Part shown: piece by piece, positions 52,878 to 62,238 of the stretch
Position numbering within the stretch: the first letter of the stretch is position 1
Layout of the letters: every line of letters starts with the position of its first letter
From: WHSW01 sp963705955
GTDB taxonomy: Bacteria > Actinomycetota > Thermoleophilia > Solirubrobacterales > 70-9
Direction of reading: 5' to 3'
DNA: 64,000 nt
Assembly: GCA_963705955.1 (NCBI GenBank)
Contig: CAVPLH010000005.1
Location: forward strand, 367,859 to 431,858
Notes under the pieces: generated by a model
What the model saw: the letters and a program-made list of their open reading frames with translations, nothing else
What the model was told of the DNA's origin: nothing
Database searches by the model: none
Position numbers and translations under genes: made by a program

Positions 52878-54680
52878 GTGCCAGTGCGAGAGCGAAGCAG
52901 TTCGATCCGACGCCGGCCGCAGATCGCCGCGGCGACCGTCGCGCTGCTCTGTGGCGCGGCCCTGGTGCTCGCCGCCGGCCCGCAAGGCGAAGGCCCGTCG
53001 TCGGCGCGGGCGCAGGCGCCGCCGGCCGCGAAGCCGAACATCATCGTCCTGCTCACCGACGACCAGGAGAACGGCTCGATGCGGGTGATGAAGACGGTCA
53101 ACAAGGAGATGAAGGGCAAGGGGGTGACGCTGAAGAACTACTACGACAACTTCCCGCTCTGCTGCCCGGCCCGGACGACGATCCTCACCGGCCAGTACGC
53201 CCACAATCACAAGGTGCTGTCGAACAACCCGCCGGACGGCGGTTACGGCGTCTTCAACGAGCTGCACGGCGACAACTATCTGCCCCTGTGGCTTCAGAAC
53301 GCCGGCTATCAGACCTCCTACATCGGCAAGTTCGAGAACGGCTACGCGGAGCCCGACGAGTACGGGACGACACCCCGCGACGTGCCGAAGGGCTGGAACG
53401 ACTGGCACGTGCTGGCGCCGTCGCGAGCGCAGTACTTCAACTTCACCCTGAACCAGAACGGACGCCTGCGCGAATACGGCTCCACGGCGGACGACTACTC
53501 GACCGACGTCTTCACCCGCAAGGCGAAGAACTTCATCCGCGGCAACGTGAAGCAGTCGCTGCCGTTCTACCTCGAGCTCGGCTACGCGGCCCCACACGGC
53601 GGCGGTGGCGGCGACCCCGGCCGGTCGTGCAACCGGGCCGCGGTGCCGGCGCCACGCGACCTCGGGGCGCTGAAGGGGCGCCTCAAGGGCGCCCTCCCCC
53701 CGTCCTTCAACGAGGCCGATGTCTCCGACAAGCCGTCGCCGGTCGCCAACCTCGCCCCGCTGACCGAGGGCCAGATCAATGACACCCTGCGCAAGCGGCG
53801 GTGCGCCTGGGAGTCGCTGCTCGGCGTCGACGACAGCGTCGGCACGATCCTCGACGAGCTGGAGCGCGACGGGGTGCGCCGCAACACCTACGTCTTCTTC
53901 CTCTCCGACAACGGGTTCATCCGCGGCGAGCACCGGATTCGCGACAACAAGCGATTCCTCTACGAGGAATCCGCGCGGGTCCCGTTCGTCGCCCGCGGCC
54001 CGGGGATCGTGCGCGGGGAGACGTCGCGCAACGTGACCGTCAACGCCGACCTGACCTCGACGATCCTGCAGATCAGCGGCGCGTCCCCGGGGCTGCTCCA
54101 GGACGGCGAGTCACTGCTGCCCACGTTCGCGAACCCGAAGGCCGAGGACGCGCGCGCGATCCTGCTCGAGGCCTACGCCGGAGATCCGATCCTCGGCGTG
54201 CGCACCTCCCGCTATCTGTACACCGAGTGGGACACCGGCAAGCCGCAGCCGGAAAAGGAGCTCTACGACATGTACGTCGATCCGTACCAGATGACGAACC
54301 TCGCCTCGGACCCGGCCCATGCGGATGTGGTCGCCGAGCTCGGAGCGGAGCTCGACGACCTGATCGACTGCGCCGGGGCGGACTGCCGCACGGCGCCGAC
54401 CGGCCAACTCACGTTCACCGGAGGGGGGACGGGCAAGGGCGGCTGCACGGTCGGACCGATCACGGCGCATTTCTCCACCTCGGCCGACCCCGGAGCCCTC
54501 GGCGCGTCGTTCCGGGTCAGGGGGACCGTGATCGACGACACGATCCCGCCGTTCGAGGCTGTTCTGCCGGACGCGGCTCTGAGCTCGCGCCAGCCGAAGC
54601 CGAGGACCGTGAGGGCGGAGGCCGTGTTCACGGACGGGCGCCGGTTGGCGGCGACGGCCGACGTGACCCTGTGCGGGTAG
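52878..54680 (+). CDS. Secreted sulfatase 1
   Basis: A 600-residue sulfatase of the alkaline phosphatase superfamily, exported by a signal peptide (basic start, then A-A-A-T-V-A-L-L-C-G-A-A-L-V-L-A). The N-terminal metal Asp pair is L-L-T-D-D-Q; the formylglycine motif is P-L-C-C-P-A-R-T-T-I-L (C-x-P-x-R); further metal ligands are in S-D-N-G. The last 100 residues after the catalytic domain form a Cys-bearing beta-rich region. A formylglycine-generating enzyme is needed and is not in the window. GTG start. It overlaps the second sulfatase by ten bases. Confidence 0.88.
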   Translation: MPVRERSSSIRRRPQIAAATVALLCGAALVLAAGPQGEGPSSARAQAPPAAKPNIIVLLTDDQENGSMRVMKTVNKEMKGKGVTLKNYYDNFPLCCPARTTILTGQYAHNHKVLSNNPPDGGYGVFNELHGDNYLPLWLQNAGYQTSYIGKFENGYAEPDEYGTTPRDVPKGWNDWHVLAPSRAQYFNFTLNQNGRLREYGSTADDYSTDVFTRKAKNFIRGNVKQSLPFYLELGYAAPHGGGGGDPGRSCNRAAVPAPRDLGALKGRLKGALPPSFNEADVSDKPSPVANLAPLTEGQINDTLRKRRCAWESLLGVDDSVGTILDELERDGVRRNTYVFFLSDNGFIRGEHRIRDNKRFLYEESARVPFVARGPGIVRGETSRNVTVNADLTSTILQISGASPGLLQDGESLLPTFANPKAEDARAILLEAYAGDPILGVRTSRYLYTEWDTGKPQPEKELYDMYVDPYQMTNLASDPAHADVVAELGAELDDLIDCAGADCRTAPTGQLTFTGGGTGKGGCTVGPITAHFSTSADPGALGASFRVRGTVIDDTIPPFEAVLPDAALSSRQPKPRTVRAEAVFTDGRRLAATADVTLCG

Positions 54681-56278
54681 GCCGGCTGGGTGCCGCCGCC
54701 TCGGTGGCCGGGCTGGCGCTGATCGGGGGAGTCTGGCTCGGCGGCTGTGGCGGTGGCGAGGAACCGAACCCGCCGGTCGACCCGACGCCCGCCTACGGCG
54801 CGCAGCCGAACATCGTCTTCGTCTACACCGACGACCAGGACTACGCCTCGTTCAAGCGCCGGTTCATGCCGCACACGTTCGCCGAGATCGTCGACCGCGG
54901 CACGACCTTCACCAACTTCTACGACGCGACGCCGCTCTGCTGCCCGGCCCGGGCCGGCGTCTTGACCGGCCAGTACGGCCACAACAACGGCGTGCTCGCG
55001 AACAAGCCGGGCTACGGCGACCTGTCCGGGAACGACAACGTTCTGCCGGTCTGGCTGCAGCGCGCCGGCTACAAGACGGCGATCGTGGGCAAGTTCCTGA
55101 ACGGCTACGAGAGCGCGGTCGATGACAAGGACGACGTCGCCCCGGGCTGGGACCTGTGGTCGGTCGAGATCGGCAACGGGCGCGGCTACTACAACTTCAA
55201 GCTCGCCGTGAACGGCAAGCAGCGCAAGGAGACCTACAAGGGTCGCTACCTGACCGACGTGATCAACCAGCGAGCCGAGGAGGACATCCGCCACCTCTCC
55301 GGCCCGGACCCCTTCTTTCTCTGGGTGACCCAGAGCGCGCCTCACGTCGAGAACATCAACGCGAACAGCGGCGGACCGTGCGGGGGAGAGTCGGTGCCGC
55401 CGAAGCGCGATCTCGGCCGCTTCGCGGGGACCCCGCTCCCCCGTCTCCCCGGCGTGCTCGAGAAGGACGTCTCCGACAAGCCCGAGATCGTCAGCGGCCA
55501 GCCGGCGATCGGCCCCGCCCGGCGAAGGGTGATCCGCCACCGCTACGAGTGCCGGGTCGAGACCCTGCCGGCGGTCGACCGCGGCGTCGCCGGGATCGTC
55601 AAGACGCTGCGCCAGACCGGTGAGCTCGCCGACACGATCCTCGTCTTCAGCTCCGACAACGGGACATTCCAGGGCCAGCACCGCCTCCCGGGCGGCAAGG
55701 GCCTCGCCTACGACGAGGCTGCGCACCTGCCGCTGGCGATCCGGGTGCCGCCGAAGTTCAACGGCCGCCGCGGATCGCCGGCGAGCGTTTCGTCGATGAC
55801 CGCGAACATCGACTACGCGCCGAGCTTCGTCGATTGGGCGGGCACCGAGACCTGCCCCGTCACCGGCGACTGCCGGGTCATGGACGGGCGCTCGTGGCTG
55901 CCGCTGCTCCGCGGTGGCGAGTCCGCGTTCCCGGTCAACCGGCCGATCGCGACCGAGCTCGACCTCGCCAAGGACTCGGTCGCATCGGGGCGGGGCATCT
56001 CATGCGCGTATCAGGGCGTCCGCAACGAGCGCTTCCTGTTCATCCGCCACACGTCGTTGCCCGATCTCGCGACCGGCGTCTGCGAGCCGACCGACACCCG
56101 GGAGCTCTACGACCGGGTCCACGACCCGTTCGAGCTGCGGAACCTGATCCCGACCGCGCCCGGCTCGCCCGCGGCTGCGATCGAGCAGCGCCTCTCGAGC
56201 CTCGCCGAGCGCCTCCACGACTGTGCCGGGATCAAGGGCCGCGATCCGGAGCCCGCGAGCGGCAACTACTGCGGCTAG
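54671..56278 (+). CDS. Lipoprotein sulfatase 2
   Basis: A 535-residue homologue of the preceding gene, from GTG 54671. The N-terminus is a lipoprotein signal with lipobox V-W-L-G-G-C, so it is likely tethered to the membrane outside the cell. Catalytic parts mirror sulfatase 1: V-Y-T-D-D-Q-D, P-L-C-C-P-A-R-A-G-V-L and S-S-D-N-G. It lacks the extra C-terminal domain. Tandem copies with different anchoring suggest duplication and division of labour on sulfated glycans or lipids. Confidence 0.88.
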   Translation: MRVGRLGAAASVAGLALIGGVWLGGCGGGEEPNPPVDPTPAYGAQPNIVFVYTDDQDYASFKRRFMPHTFAEIVDRGTTFTNFYDATPLCCPARAGVLTGQYGHNNGVLANKPGYGDLSGNDNVLPVWLQRAGYKTAIVGKFLNGYESAVDDKDDVAPGWDLWSVEIGNGRGYYNFKLAVNGKQRKETYKGRYLTDVINQRAEEDIRHLSGPDPFFLWVTQSAPHVENINANSGGPCGGESVPPKRDLGRFAGTPLPRLPGVLEKDVSDKPEIVSGQPAIGPARRRVIRHRYECRVETLPAVDRGVAGIVKTLRQTGELADTILVFSSDNGTFQGQHRLPGGKGLAYDEAAHLPLAIRVPPKFNGRRGSPASVSSMTANIDYAPSFVDWAGTETCPVTGDCRVMDGRSWLPLLRGGESAFPVNRPIATELDLAKDSVASGRGISCAYQGVRNERFLFIRHTSLPDLATGVCEPTDTRELYDRVHDPFELRNLIPTAPGSPAAAIEQRLSSLAERLHDCAGIKGRDPEPASGNYCG

Positions 56279-56313
56279 CCGCGGCGGCTACCCGATCGGC
56301 ATCGGCGGGATGC

Positions 56314-57117
56314 TCAGCGCCCCCGCCACCGCGGTCGGCGCTTCTCGGCGAATGCCTCGATGCCCTCGCGGAAGTCCTCGGACGCAAAGCACGAGCGCCG
56401 CAGCTCGATCAGCTCGCGCTCCTGCTCGGCGCTGAGCCGGCCGAATCGGGCCAGGGTCTCGATCGCGTGCTTGTTGCCGGTCATCGAGAGCGGCGCGTTG
56501 GCGGCGATCTCGGCGGCGAGCGCGACCGACGACGATTCGACCAGCTCGTCGTCGACGACCTCGTTGACGAGCCCGATCCGCTCCGCGCGCTCCGCGGTCA
56601 GGTTGCGGCCGGTGAGGAAGAGCTCGCGCGTGTAGGCGACGCCGATCACGTCGATGAACCGCTCGAGCCCGGTGTGGCCGTAGATCAGCCCGAGCTTCGC
56701 CGGGGGCATGCCGAGCCTCGCGCCGGCGGCGCAGAGCCGCAGGTCGCAGCGCACGGCGAGCTCGAGGCCGCCGCCGAGGCAATGGCCGTTGATCGCCGCG
56801 AGCATCGGATAGGGGTGCGCGCTGACCGCCTCCATCGCGGCACCGAACGGATGCGCGACGAGAGCCTCCGCGTCGCGCTCGAAGCTCTGCTCACCGATCG
56901 CGCCGATGTCGTAACCGGCCGAGAACGCGCCCCCGGTGCCGGTGATGATCACGCAGCGGGTCTCGATCCCCTCCGCGAGTCGCGGCAGCGTCGCCGCGAG
57001 CGCGTCGAGGACCTCGTGGTCGAGCGGGTTGCGCTTCTCGGGGTTGTTGATCCGCAGGCGGGCGACGGCCTCGGCCGGATGGTCGAGCACCAGCTTGCCG
57101 GCAGCGAGGTCGGTCAC
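56314..57117 (-). CDS. Enoyl-CoA hydratase/isomerase family protein
   Basis: A 267-residue crotonase. The oxyanion-hole motifs are F-S-A-G-Y-D-I-G-A-I and I-N-G-H-C-L-G-G-G-L-E-L-A. In the catalytic loop G-L-I-Y-G-H-T-G-L-E-R-F the first canonical Glu (in G-x-x-P-E-x-G) is not clearly placed, so hydratase activity is not assured. GTG start at 57117. The small biotinyl carrier gene ends 16 bases upstream and may share its transcript. Confidence 0.82.
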   Translation of the reverse strand: MTDLAAGKLVLDHPAEAVARLRINNPEKRNPLDHEVLDALAATLPRLAEGIETRCVIITGTGGAFSAGYDIGAIGEQSFERDAEALVAHPFGAAMEAVSAHPYPMLAAINGHCLGGGLELAVRCDLRLCAAGARLGMPPAKLGLIYGHTGLERFIDVIGVAYTRELFLTGRNLTAERAERIGLVNEVVDDELVESSSVALAAEIAANAPLSMTGNKHAIETLARFGRLSAEQERELIELRRSCFASEDFREGIEAFAEKRRPRWRGR

Positions 57118-57132
57118 GAGACGTACGAGGGG

Positions 57133-57345
57133 CTACTCGAGCACGACCAGGACATCACCCTCCTGAACGGACTGTCCCTCCTCGCAGCGGATCTCCTTCA
57201 CCGTGCCGTCGTCCTCGACCTCCACCGGCATCTCCATCTTCATCGACTCGAGGATGACCACGGTGTCCCCATCGGAGACCCGGTCTCCGACCGCGACCTC
57301 GATCTTCCACACGGTTCCGGTGATATGTGCTTCGACGTCTGTCAT
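57133..57345 (-). CDS. Small biotin/lipoyl-binding carrier protein
   Basis: A 70-residue free-standing biotinyl domain, from ATG 57343-57345. The attachment lysine lies in I-L-E-S-M-K-M-E-M-P, with the hairpin glycines at V-G-D-R-V-S-D-G-D. Such stand-alone carriers occur in actinobacteria and serve acyl-CoA or other carboxylases. Its presence fits the biotin genes nearby. It is divergent from the glycosyltransferase. Confidence 0.9.
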   Translation of the reverse strand: MTDVEAHITGTVWKIEVAVGDRVSDGDTVVILESMKMEMPVEVEDDGTVKEIRCEEGQSVQEGDVLVVLE

Positions 57346-57377
57346 GGCGCGGGACAATATCCCGCCCGGCCGGATCG

Positions 57378-58061
57378 ATGACGAAGCTCCTGGTCATAGT
57401 CGCCGCCCACAACGAGGCCGATCGGATCGGCGCGACCCTCGACGCCCTCGCCGGGGCGTTCCCGGGCGCCGTCCTCTGGGTCGGCGACGACGCCTCCGAC
57501 GATCGCACCGCGGATCTCGCGCTCGCCCACCGCGGGCGGGTCGTCCGCCGCGGGCGCCCGCACGGCAAGGGCGCGAACGCGACCGCTGCGGCCGAGGCGG
57601 CGCTCTCCGACGAGGCGGGCGCGGCCGCCGAGCTGGTGCTCCTCTGCGACGGCGACCTCGGCGAGTCGGCGGCGCAGCTCGTCGCGCTGGTCACCGAGGT
57701 CGACGATGGCCGTTGCGACCTCGCCGTCGCCGCGTTCCGACAGCGGGTCGGCGGCGGGTTCGGCGTCGCGCGGCAGTTCGCGCGCTGGGCGATTCGCAGC
57801 CGCAGCGGCTACGAGGCCCGGGCCCCGATCTCCGGCCAGCGCGCGATGCGCGCCGAGGTGCTCCGCGCGGTGCTCCCGTTCGCCGCCGGCTTCGGGATGG
57901 AGATCGGGATCACGGTCGACGCGGTCCGCGCCGGCTTCCGGGTCGCCGAGGTCGACCTCGACCTCGAGCATCGGGCGACCGGCCGCACGCTCGGCGGCTT
58001 TCTGCACCGCGGTGGCCAGCTGCGCGACTTCATCCGCGTCTGGTGGGCCAGGCGCCGCTGA
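57378..58061 (+). CDS. Glycosyltransferase family 2 protein
   Basis: A 227-residue GT-A fold enzyme. It opens V-I-V-A-A-H-N-E-A-D-R-I-G-A-T-L, with D-D-A-S-D-D-R-T for nucleotide-sugar binding, K-G-A-N-A-T and a C-D-G-D-L metal motif in place of D-x-D. The I-S-G-Q-R-A-M-R-A-E-V-L block resembles glucosyl-3-phosphoglycerate and polyprenyl-phosphate transferases. No membrane helices, so cytoplasmic. Acceptor unknown. Confidence 0.82.
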   Translation: MTKLLVIVAAHNEADRIGATLDALAGAFPGAVLWVGDDASDDRTADLALAHRGRVVRRGRPHGKGANATAAAEAALSDEAGAAAELVLLCDGDLGESAAQLVALVTEVDDGRCDLAVAAFRQRVGGGFGVARQFARWAIRSRSGYEARAPISGQRAMRAEVLRAVLPFAAGFGMEIGITVDAVRAGFRVAEVDLDLEHRATGRTLGGFLHRGGQLRDFIRVWWARRR

Positions 58062-58082
58062 TCGCGGATAGGTTGCCCGCCG

Positions 58083-59555
58083 ATGATCCTCGCGATCGAC
58101 CAGGGAACGACCGGGACGACCTGCCTCGTCTTCGACCGCGACGCCAAGGTGCGGGGCCGCGCCTACAGCGAGTTCGGCCAGCACTTCCCGCGGCCCGGCT
58201 GGGTCGAGCACGACGCGACCGAGATCTGGGACGTGACTCGGCGGGTCGCCTCGCACGCGCTCGCCGACGCGAAGGTCGACGGCGCGGCGCTCGACGCGAT
58301 CGGGATCACCAACCAGCGCGAGACCGTCGTCGCCTGGGATCGAGCGACCGGGGAGCCGGTTCACCGGGCGCTCGTCTGGCAGGACCGGCGCACCGCGGCC
58401 CGCTGCGATGAGCTGCGCGCTGCCGGGCACACCGATCTGGTCCGCGAGCGAACCGGGCTCGTGATCGACCCCTACTTCTCGGCGACGAAGATCGAGTGGC
58501 TGCTTCGCAACGTCGACGCGGCCGGCGAAGCCGCCTTCGGGACGATCGACTCGTGGCTCGTCCACAAGCTGACCGGGCGGCACGCGACCGACTTCAGCAA
58601 CGCCTCGCGGACGATGCTGTTCGACATCCGCGAGCTGCGCTGGGACCCGGAGCTCTGCGAGCTGTTCGGCGTCGACCCCGTGAGCCTCCCCGAGCCGCTG
58701 CCCTCCGCCGGGGTCTTCGGCACCACCTCTGAGTTCGGCGGTGAGGTTCCGGTCGCCGGGATCGCGGGCGACCAGCAGGCGGCGCTGTTCGGGCAGGCCT
58801 GTCAGCGACCGGGAATGGCGAAGAACACCTACGGGACCGGAAGCTTCGTGCTCCTGAACGCGGGCGGCGAGGTGCCGGCGCCGAGCGAGGGGTTGCTGAC
58901 CACGGTCGCGTGGGGGATCGGCGACGCGGTCGACTACGCGCTCGAGGCGGCGGTGTTCGTGACCGGCGCCGCGGTGCAGTGGCTGCGCGACGGGCTCGAG
59001 ATCATTCCCGAGGCGGCCGCGACGGAGGGCCTCGCCGCCTCGCTGTCGAGCAACGACGACGTCTACTTCGTCCCCGCGCTGACCGGCCTCGGCTCGCCGC
59101 ACTGGGACCCCTACGCCCGCGGCACGGTCGTCGGGCTGACCCGCGGCACGACCCGCGCCCACCTGGCGCGGGCGGCGCTCGAGGGGATCGCCTACGAGAC
59201 CGTCGATGCGGTCCGCGCCCAGGAGCGGGCGGCCGACCGTGAGCTCACCGAGCTGAGGGCGGACGGCGGCGCGGTCGCGAACCGCTGGCTGATGCAGTTT
59301 CAGGCCGACGTGCTCGGGGCGCCGGTGATCGTTCCCGAGATCGCCGAGACGACGGCGCTCGGGGCTGCCTACCTGGCCGGGATCGGCGCCGGGACGTGGA
59401 CCGCCGCCGGGGTCGCCGAGATGTGGCAGGAGGCGACCCGGTACGAGCCGCGGATGGCGGCCACGGAGCGCCGGCGCCTGGTCGCACGCTGGCGGGAGGC
59501 GGTCGAGCGGTCGAAGGGCTGGGCGAGCGCGTCGGATTCGGATCCGGCGGAGTAA
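58083..59555 (+). CDS. glpK: Glycerol kinase
   Basis: A 490-residue FGGY kinase making glycerol 3-phosphate. Features: A-I-D-Q-G-T-T-G-T-T, T-N-Q-R-E-T (glycerol-binding Arg-Glu), W-Q-D-R-R-T, the F-S-A-T-K block, A-G-D-Q-Q-A-A-L-F-G-Q and F-V-P-A-L-T-G-L-G-S-P-H-W. Length and order are standard. It lies 21 bases after the glycosyltransferase and upstream of an acyltransferase, so glycerol may feed lipid synthesis. Confidence 0.95.
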   Translation: MILAIDQGTTGTTCLVFDRDAKVRGRAYSEFGQHFPRPGWVEHDATEIWDVTRRVASHALADAKVDGAALDAIGITNQRETVVAWDRATGEPVHRALVWQDRRTAARCDELRAAGHTDLVRERTGLVIDPYFSATKIEWLLRNVDAAGEAAFGTIDSWLVHKLTGRHATDFSNASRTMLFDIRELRWDPELCELFGVDPVSLPEPLPSAGVFGTTSEFGGEVPVAGIAGDQQAALFGQACQRPGMAKNTYGTGSFVLLNAGGEVPAPSEGLLTTVAWGIGDAVDYALEAAVFVTGAAVQWLRDGLEIIPEAAATEGLAASLSSNDDVYFVPALTGLGSPHWDPYARGTVVGLTRGTTRAHLARAALEGIAYETVDAVRAQERAADRELTELRADGGAVANRWLMQFQADVLGAPVIVPEIAETTALGAAYLAGIGAGTWTAAGVAEMWQEATRYEPRMAATERRRLVARWREAVERSKGWASASDSDPAE

Positions 59556-59623
59556 CCGGAGCCCCGCCTGGGGGTAGGGAGGGCTGCCGGCCCGGGGATC
59601 GTCACGGGCCCGGTCCCTTCCCG

Positions 59624-60412
59624 ATGCCAGAGCTCAAACCGCAGCGCTACAAGGACGACCGCCCGGCCGAGCGGTTCCAGCCGATCCACGGGTGGTCGCG
59701 GACGCACAGCGCCGGCTGGGTCTATGAGCTGGCGCGGATGGTGATGACCCCCGTCGCCGTGTTCCCGTACCGATGCCGCGCGATCGCGACCGCCAACGTC
59801 CCGGCCGACGGGCCGCTGATCCTGGCGCCGAACCACTTCTCGAACATGGACCACTTCTTCGCCGGGGTCTACCTGCGACGGAAGATCAGGTTCATGGCCA
59901 AGTCGCAGCTCTTCTTCCGCAATCCGATCCTCGACTACATCTACCGGGTCGGCGGCGTCTTCCCGGTCCGCCGCGGGCACCACGACGAGGAGACGTTCAC
60001 GACCGCGTACTCGATCCTCGATCGGGGCGGCTGTCTGCTGATCTACGCCGAGGGCGGTCGGTCGCGGACCGGCAAGCTCGGCGAGGCGCGGCCGGGCGTC
60101 GGCCGAATCGCGCTCGAGTCGGGCGTTCCCGTCGTCCCGGTCGCGATCCACGGCTCGCAGAGCGTGCGCGCGTGGAAGCGGCTCGTGTTCCCGAAGGTCA
60201 CGGTCCATTACGGCGAGCCACTCGTCTTCGAGCGCGTCGCGGAGCCCGACCGCGAGCACCAGCTCGAGGCCGCGCACCAGATCTTCGACCGGGTCAAGGC
60301 GATGTACGTCGCGCTCGAGGAGCAGGGACGCAGCGGGGTGATCAAGTCGCTGCGCAGCGGAGCCGCCGACGCGGTCGCCGGCGGCCCGGCCCGGTCGCGG
60401 GCTCACTCGTAA
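59624..60412 (+). CDS. PlsC-type lysophospholipid/glycerol-3-phosphate acyltransferase
   Basis: A 262-residue acyltransferase, from ATG 59624. The catalytic H-x4-D is N-H-F-S-N-M-D-H, followed by the F-P-V-R-R-G block and the glycerol-phosphate-binding E-G-G-R-S-R-T-G. P-V-V-P-V-A-I-H-G is the fourth motif. It probably transfers an acyl chain to lysophosphatidate or a related lipid at the membrane face. Its position after glpK is consistent. The stop overlaps the convergent MBL gene by ten bases. Confidence 0.88.
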   Translation: MPELKPQRYKDDRPAERFQPIHGWSRTHSAGWVYELARMVMTPVAVFPYRCRAIATANVPADGPLILAPNHFSNMDHFFAGVYLRRKIRFMAKSQLFFRNPILDYIYRVGGVFPVRRGHHDEETFTTAYSILDRGGCLLIYAEGGRSRTGKLGEARPGVGRIALESGVPVVPVAIHGSQSVRAWKRLVFPKVTVHYGEPLVFERVAEPDREHQLEAAHQIFDRVKAMYVALEEQGRSGVIKSLRSGAADAVAGGPARSRAHS

Positions 60413-61308
60413 CGCTTCTCGACCGTCTTCCATTGCTCGGGATCGTGTCCCGAGAGGATCACCGCCTGCGGGTAGTCGCGGCGAAAGAGCCGCAACTCGT
60501 TCAGCGAGCGCCGCCAGTTGTGGCGGTCGAACGGGCGCGGCGGTTCGGGCGCGTCGTCGAGCTGGCCGAGCGTGTAGATCGCGTCGCCGGCGATCACCAG
60601 GTCGCGGTCGGCGAGCCGGCAGATCACCGACTGGTGCCCGGCGGAGTGGCCGGGCGTCGAGGCGAGCCGGACGCTGCCGTCCCCGAACAGGTCGAAGGTG
60701 CGACCGAAGTTCGCGTACGAGTTCACCGACTGGGAGGCGTAGCTGAGCCGCCGATAGTCGTACGCGTAGTCGTAGTGCGCCGGACGGTAGCCGTGCAACA
60801 AGGGCCTGCTGTCGGTGCTCGCCGCCGTCCACTCGGTCTCCGAGACGACGAACGTCGCGCCGTCGAACTCGGGCATCCCGGAGCTGTGGTCGAAGTGGAG
60901 GTGGGTCATGACCACGAGCTTGATCGACCGCGGGTCGACCCCGCGGTCGCGAAGCTGCGCGGGCAGGTCGCGGCCCGGCTCCACCGCCGGCCGCGTGAAG
61001 CGGGTGATCGTGCGGCCGAGGTTCGCGGCCGGCTTCGCCGCGACCGAGGGATGCAACCCGGTGTCGACGAGGAAGGGGCCTGCGGACGGGTGGCGGATCA
61101 GGAACGCGGGGACGGGCAGCGTCAGCCAGTGCGACCGCGGCGTCCCGACGCCGAGCATTCGCAGGGTCGTCATCGGCGTCGCGGTCTCGAGCATCGCCCG
61201 CGGGCTCTGCAGGGTCCCGGTGATGATCGGCTCGACGACGACGCTCGACCCCTCGCGACCACCCGGGATCGGCCTCGTCAGCGGCTTCGTATCGGCCCTC
61301 ACCTTCAT
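60403..61308 (-). CDS. Metallo-beta-lactamase fold hydrolase, N-acyl homoserine lactonase-like
   Basis: A 301-residue enzyme with the metal-binding T-H-L-H-F-D-H-S, then P-G-H-S-A-G-H and G-D-A, and a final G-H-D in S-G-H-D-P-E. The layout (F-L-I-R-H-P.. L-V-D-T-G at the start) matches the AiiA-like lactonase branch, which opens lactone rings with two zinc ions. Which lactone is cleaved is unknown; quorum signals are one option. ATG 61306-61308 is chosen at M-K-V-R-A-D-T-K. It is divergent from the SDR gene. Confidence 0.83.
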   Translation of the reverse strand: MKVRADTKPLTRPIPGGREGSSVVVEPIITGTLQSPRAMLETATPMTTLRMLGVGTPRSHWLTLPVPAFLIRHPSAGPFLVDTGLHPSVAAKPAANLGRTITRFTRPAVEPGRDLPAQLRDRGVDPRSIKLVVMTHLHFDHSSGMPEFDGATFVVSETEWTAASTDSRPLLHGYRPAHYDYAYDYRRLSYASQSVNSYANFGRTFDLFGDGSVRLASTPGHSAGHQSVICRLADRDLVIAGDAIYTLGQLDDAPEPPRPFDRHNWRRSLNELRLFRRDYPQAVILSGHDPEQWKTVEKRYE

Positions 61309-61344
61309 CGCCGCGCCACTGTAGCCGTATAGCCTGCGGGCGCT

Positions 61345-62199
61345 GTGACGCCCGAGAGCTCGCGAATCTTTGCGCCCGGACTGCTCGACGACAGCGTCTG
61401 CGTCGTCTCCGGAGCCGGCAGCGGGCTGGGGCGCGCCACGGCGCTCGAGCTCGCCGGACTCGGGGCCACGGTGATCGGGTGCGGCCGCCGCGCCGAGCCG
61501 CTCGAGGAGACCGAGGAGGCGGCCGCCGGGCTCCCCGGGGCGGTCGAGTCGGTGCCGATGGACATCCGCGACGATGCCGCGGTCGAAGCGCTGTTCGACG
61601 GCGTGATCGACCGCCACGGCCGCCTCGACGTGCTGGTCAACAACGCCGGCGGCCAGTTCTTGAGCCCGGCCGAGGCGATCTCCGCGAAGGGTTTCAGGAC
61701 CGTGATCGAGCTCAACGTGCTCGGCACCTGGCTGATGACCCACGCCGCGGCGACGAAGGCGTTCATCCCACAGGGGCGGGGCAAGGTCCTCAGCGTCACC
61801 CTCTCGCCGCACAACGGGATGCCGGGGATGGTCCATTCCGGAGCCGCCCGGGCGGCGGTCGAGAACATGATGCGAACCCTCTCGGTCGAGTGGGCACGCT
61901 TCGGGATCCGGCTCTGCGCGCTCGCCGCCGGGCAGTTCGACACCGAGACGCTGCGGACCAAGTACCCGCCGCAGGTCGTCGACGCGGTGCCGAAGACGGT
62001 GCCGCTGGGGCGGCTCGGCACCGAGCAGGAGATGGCATGGCTGATCGCCTACCTGGCGTCGCCGGCCGGCGACTTCTTCTCCGGGACGACGATCACGATC
62101 GACGGCGCCCGCGACAACTGGTTCGGCGCCTGGCCGCCGGGCGCCTACGGCGAGTCCGGCGAGCCACCGGCCGAGCAGCGCAAGCCGAAGGCCGAGTAG
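61345..62199 (+). CDS. Short-chain dehydrogenase resembling 2,4-dienoyl-CoA reductase
   Basis: A 284-residue SDR from GTG 61345. The nucleotide motif G-A-G-S-G-L-G and N-N-A-G-G are intact. The usual catalytic Y-x3-K is absent: the helix reads M-V-H-S-G-A-A-R-A-A-V-E-N, as in peroxisomal 2,4-dienoyl-CoA reductases (V-H-A-G-x-A-K-A-A), with His at the Tyr place and Arg for Lys. N-A-G-G-Q-F and I-T-I-D-G-A-R-D also suit that group. A role in breakdown of unsaturated acyl-CoA is likely, in line with the crotonase in the same region. Confidence 0.82.
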   Translation: MTPESSRIFAPGLLDDSVCVVSGAGSGLGRATALELAGLGATVIGCGRRAEPLEETEEAAAGLPGAVESVPMDIRDDAAVEALFDGVIDRHGRLDVLVNNAGGQFLSPAEAISAKGFRTVIELNVLGTWLMTHAAATKAFIPQGRGKVLSVTLSPHNGMPGMVHSGAARAAVENMMRTLSVEWARFGIRLCALAAGQFDTETLRTKYPPQVVDAVPKTVPLGRLGTEQEMAWLIAYLASPAGDFFSGTTITIDGARDNWFGAWPPGAYGESGEPPAEQRKPKAE

Positions 62200-62238
62200 G
62201 GCCGGCCAAGTCGGGCCAGCGGGTTCAGGAAGGGTGAG

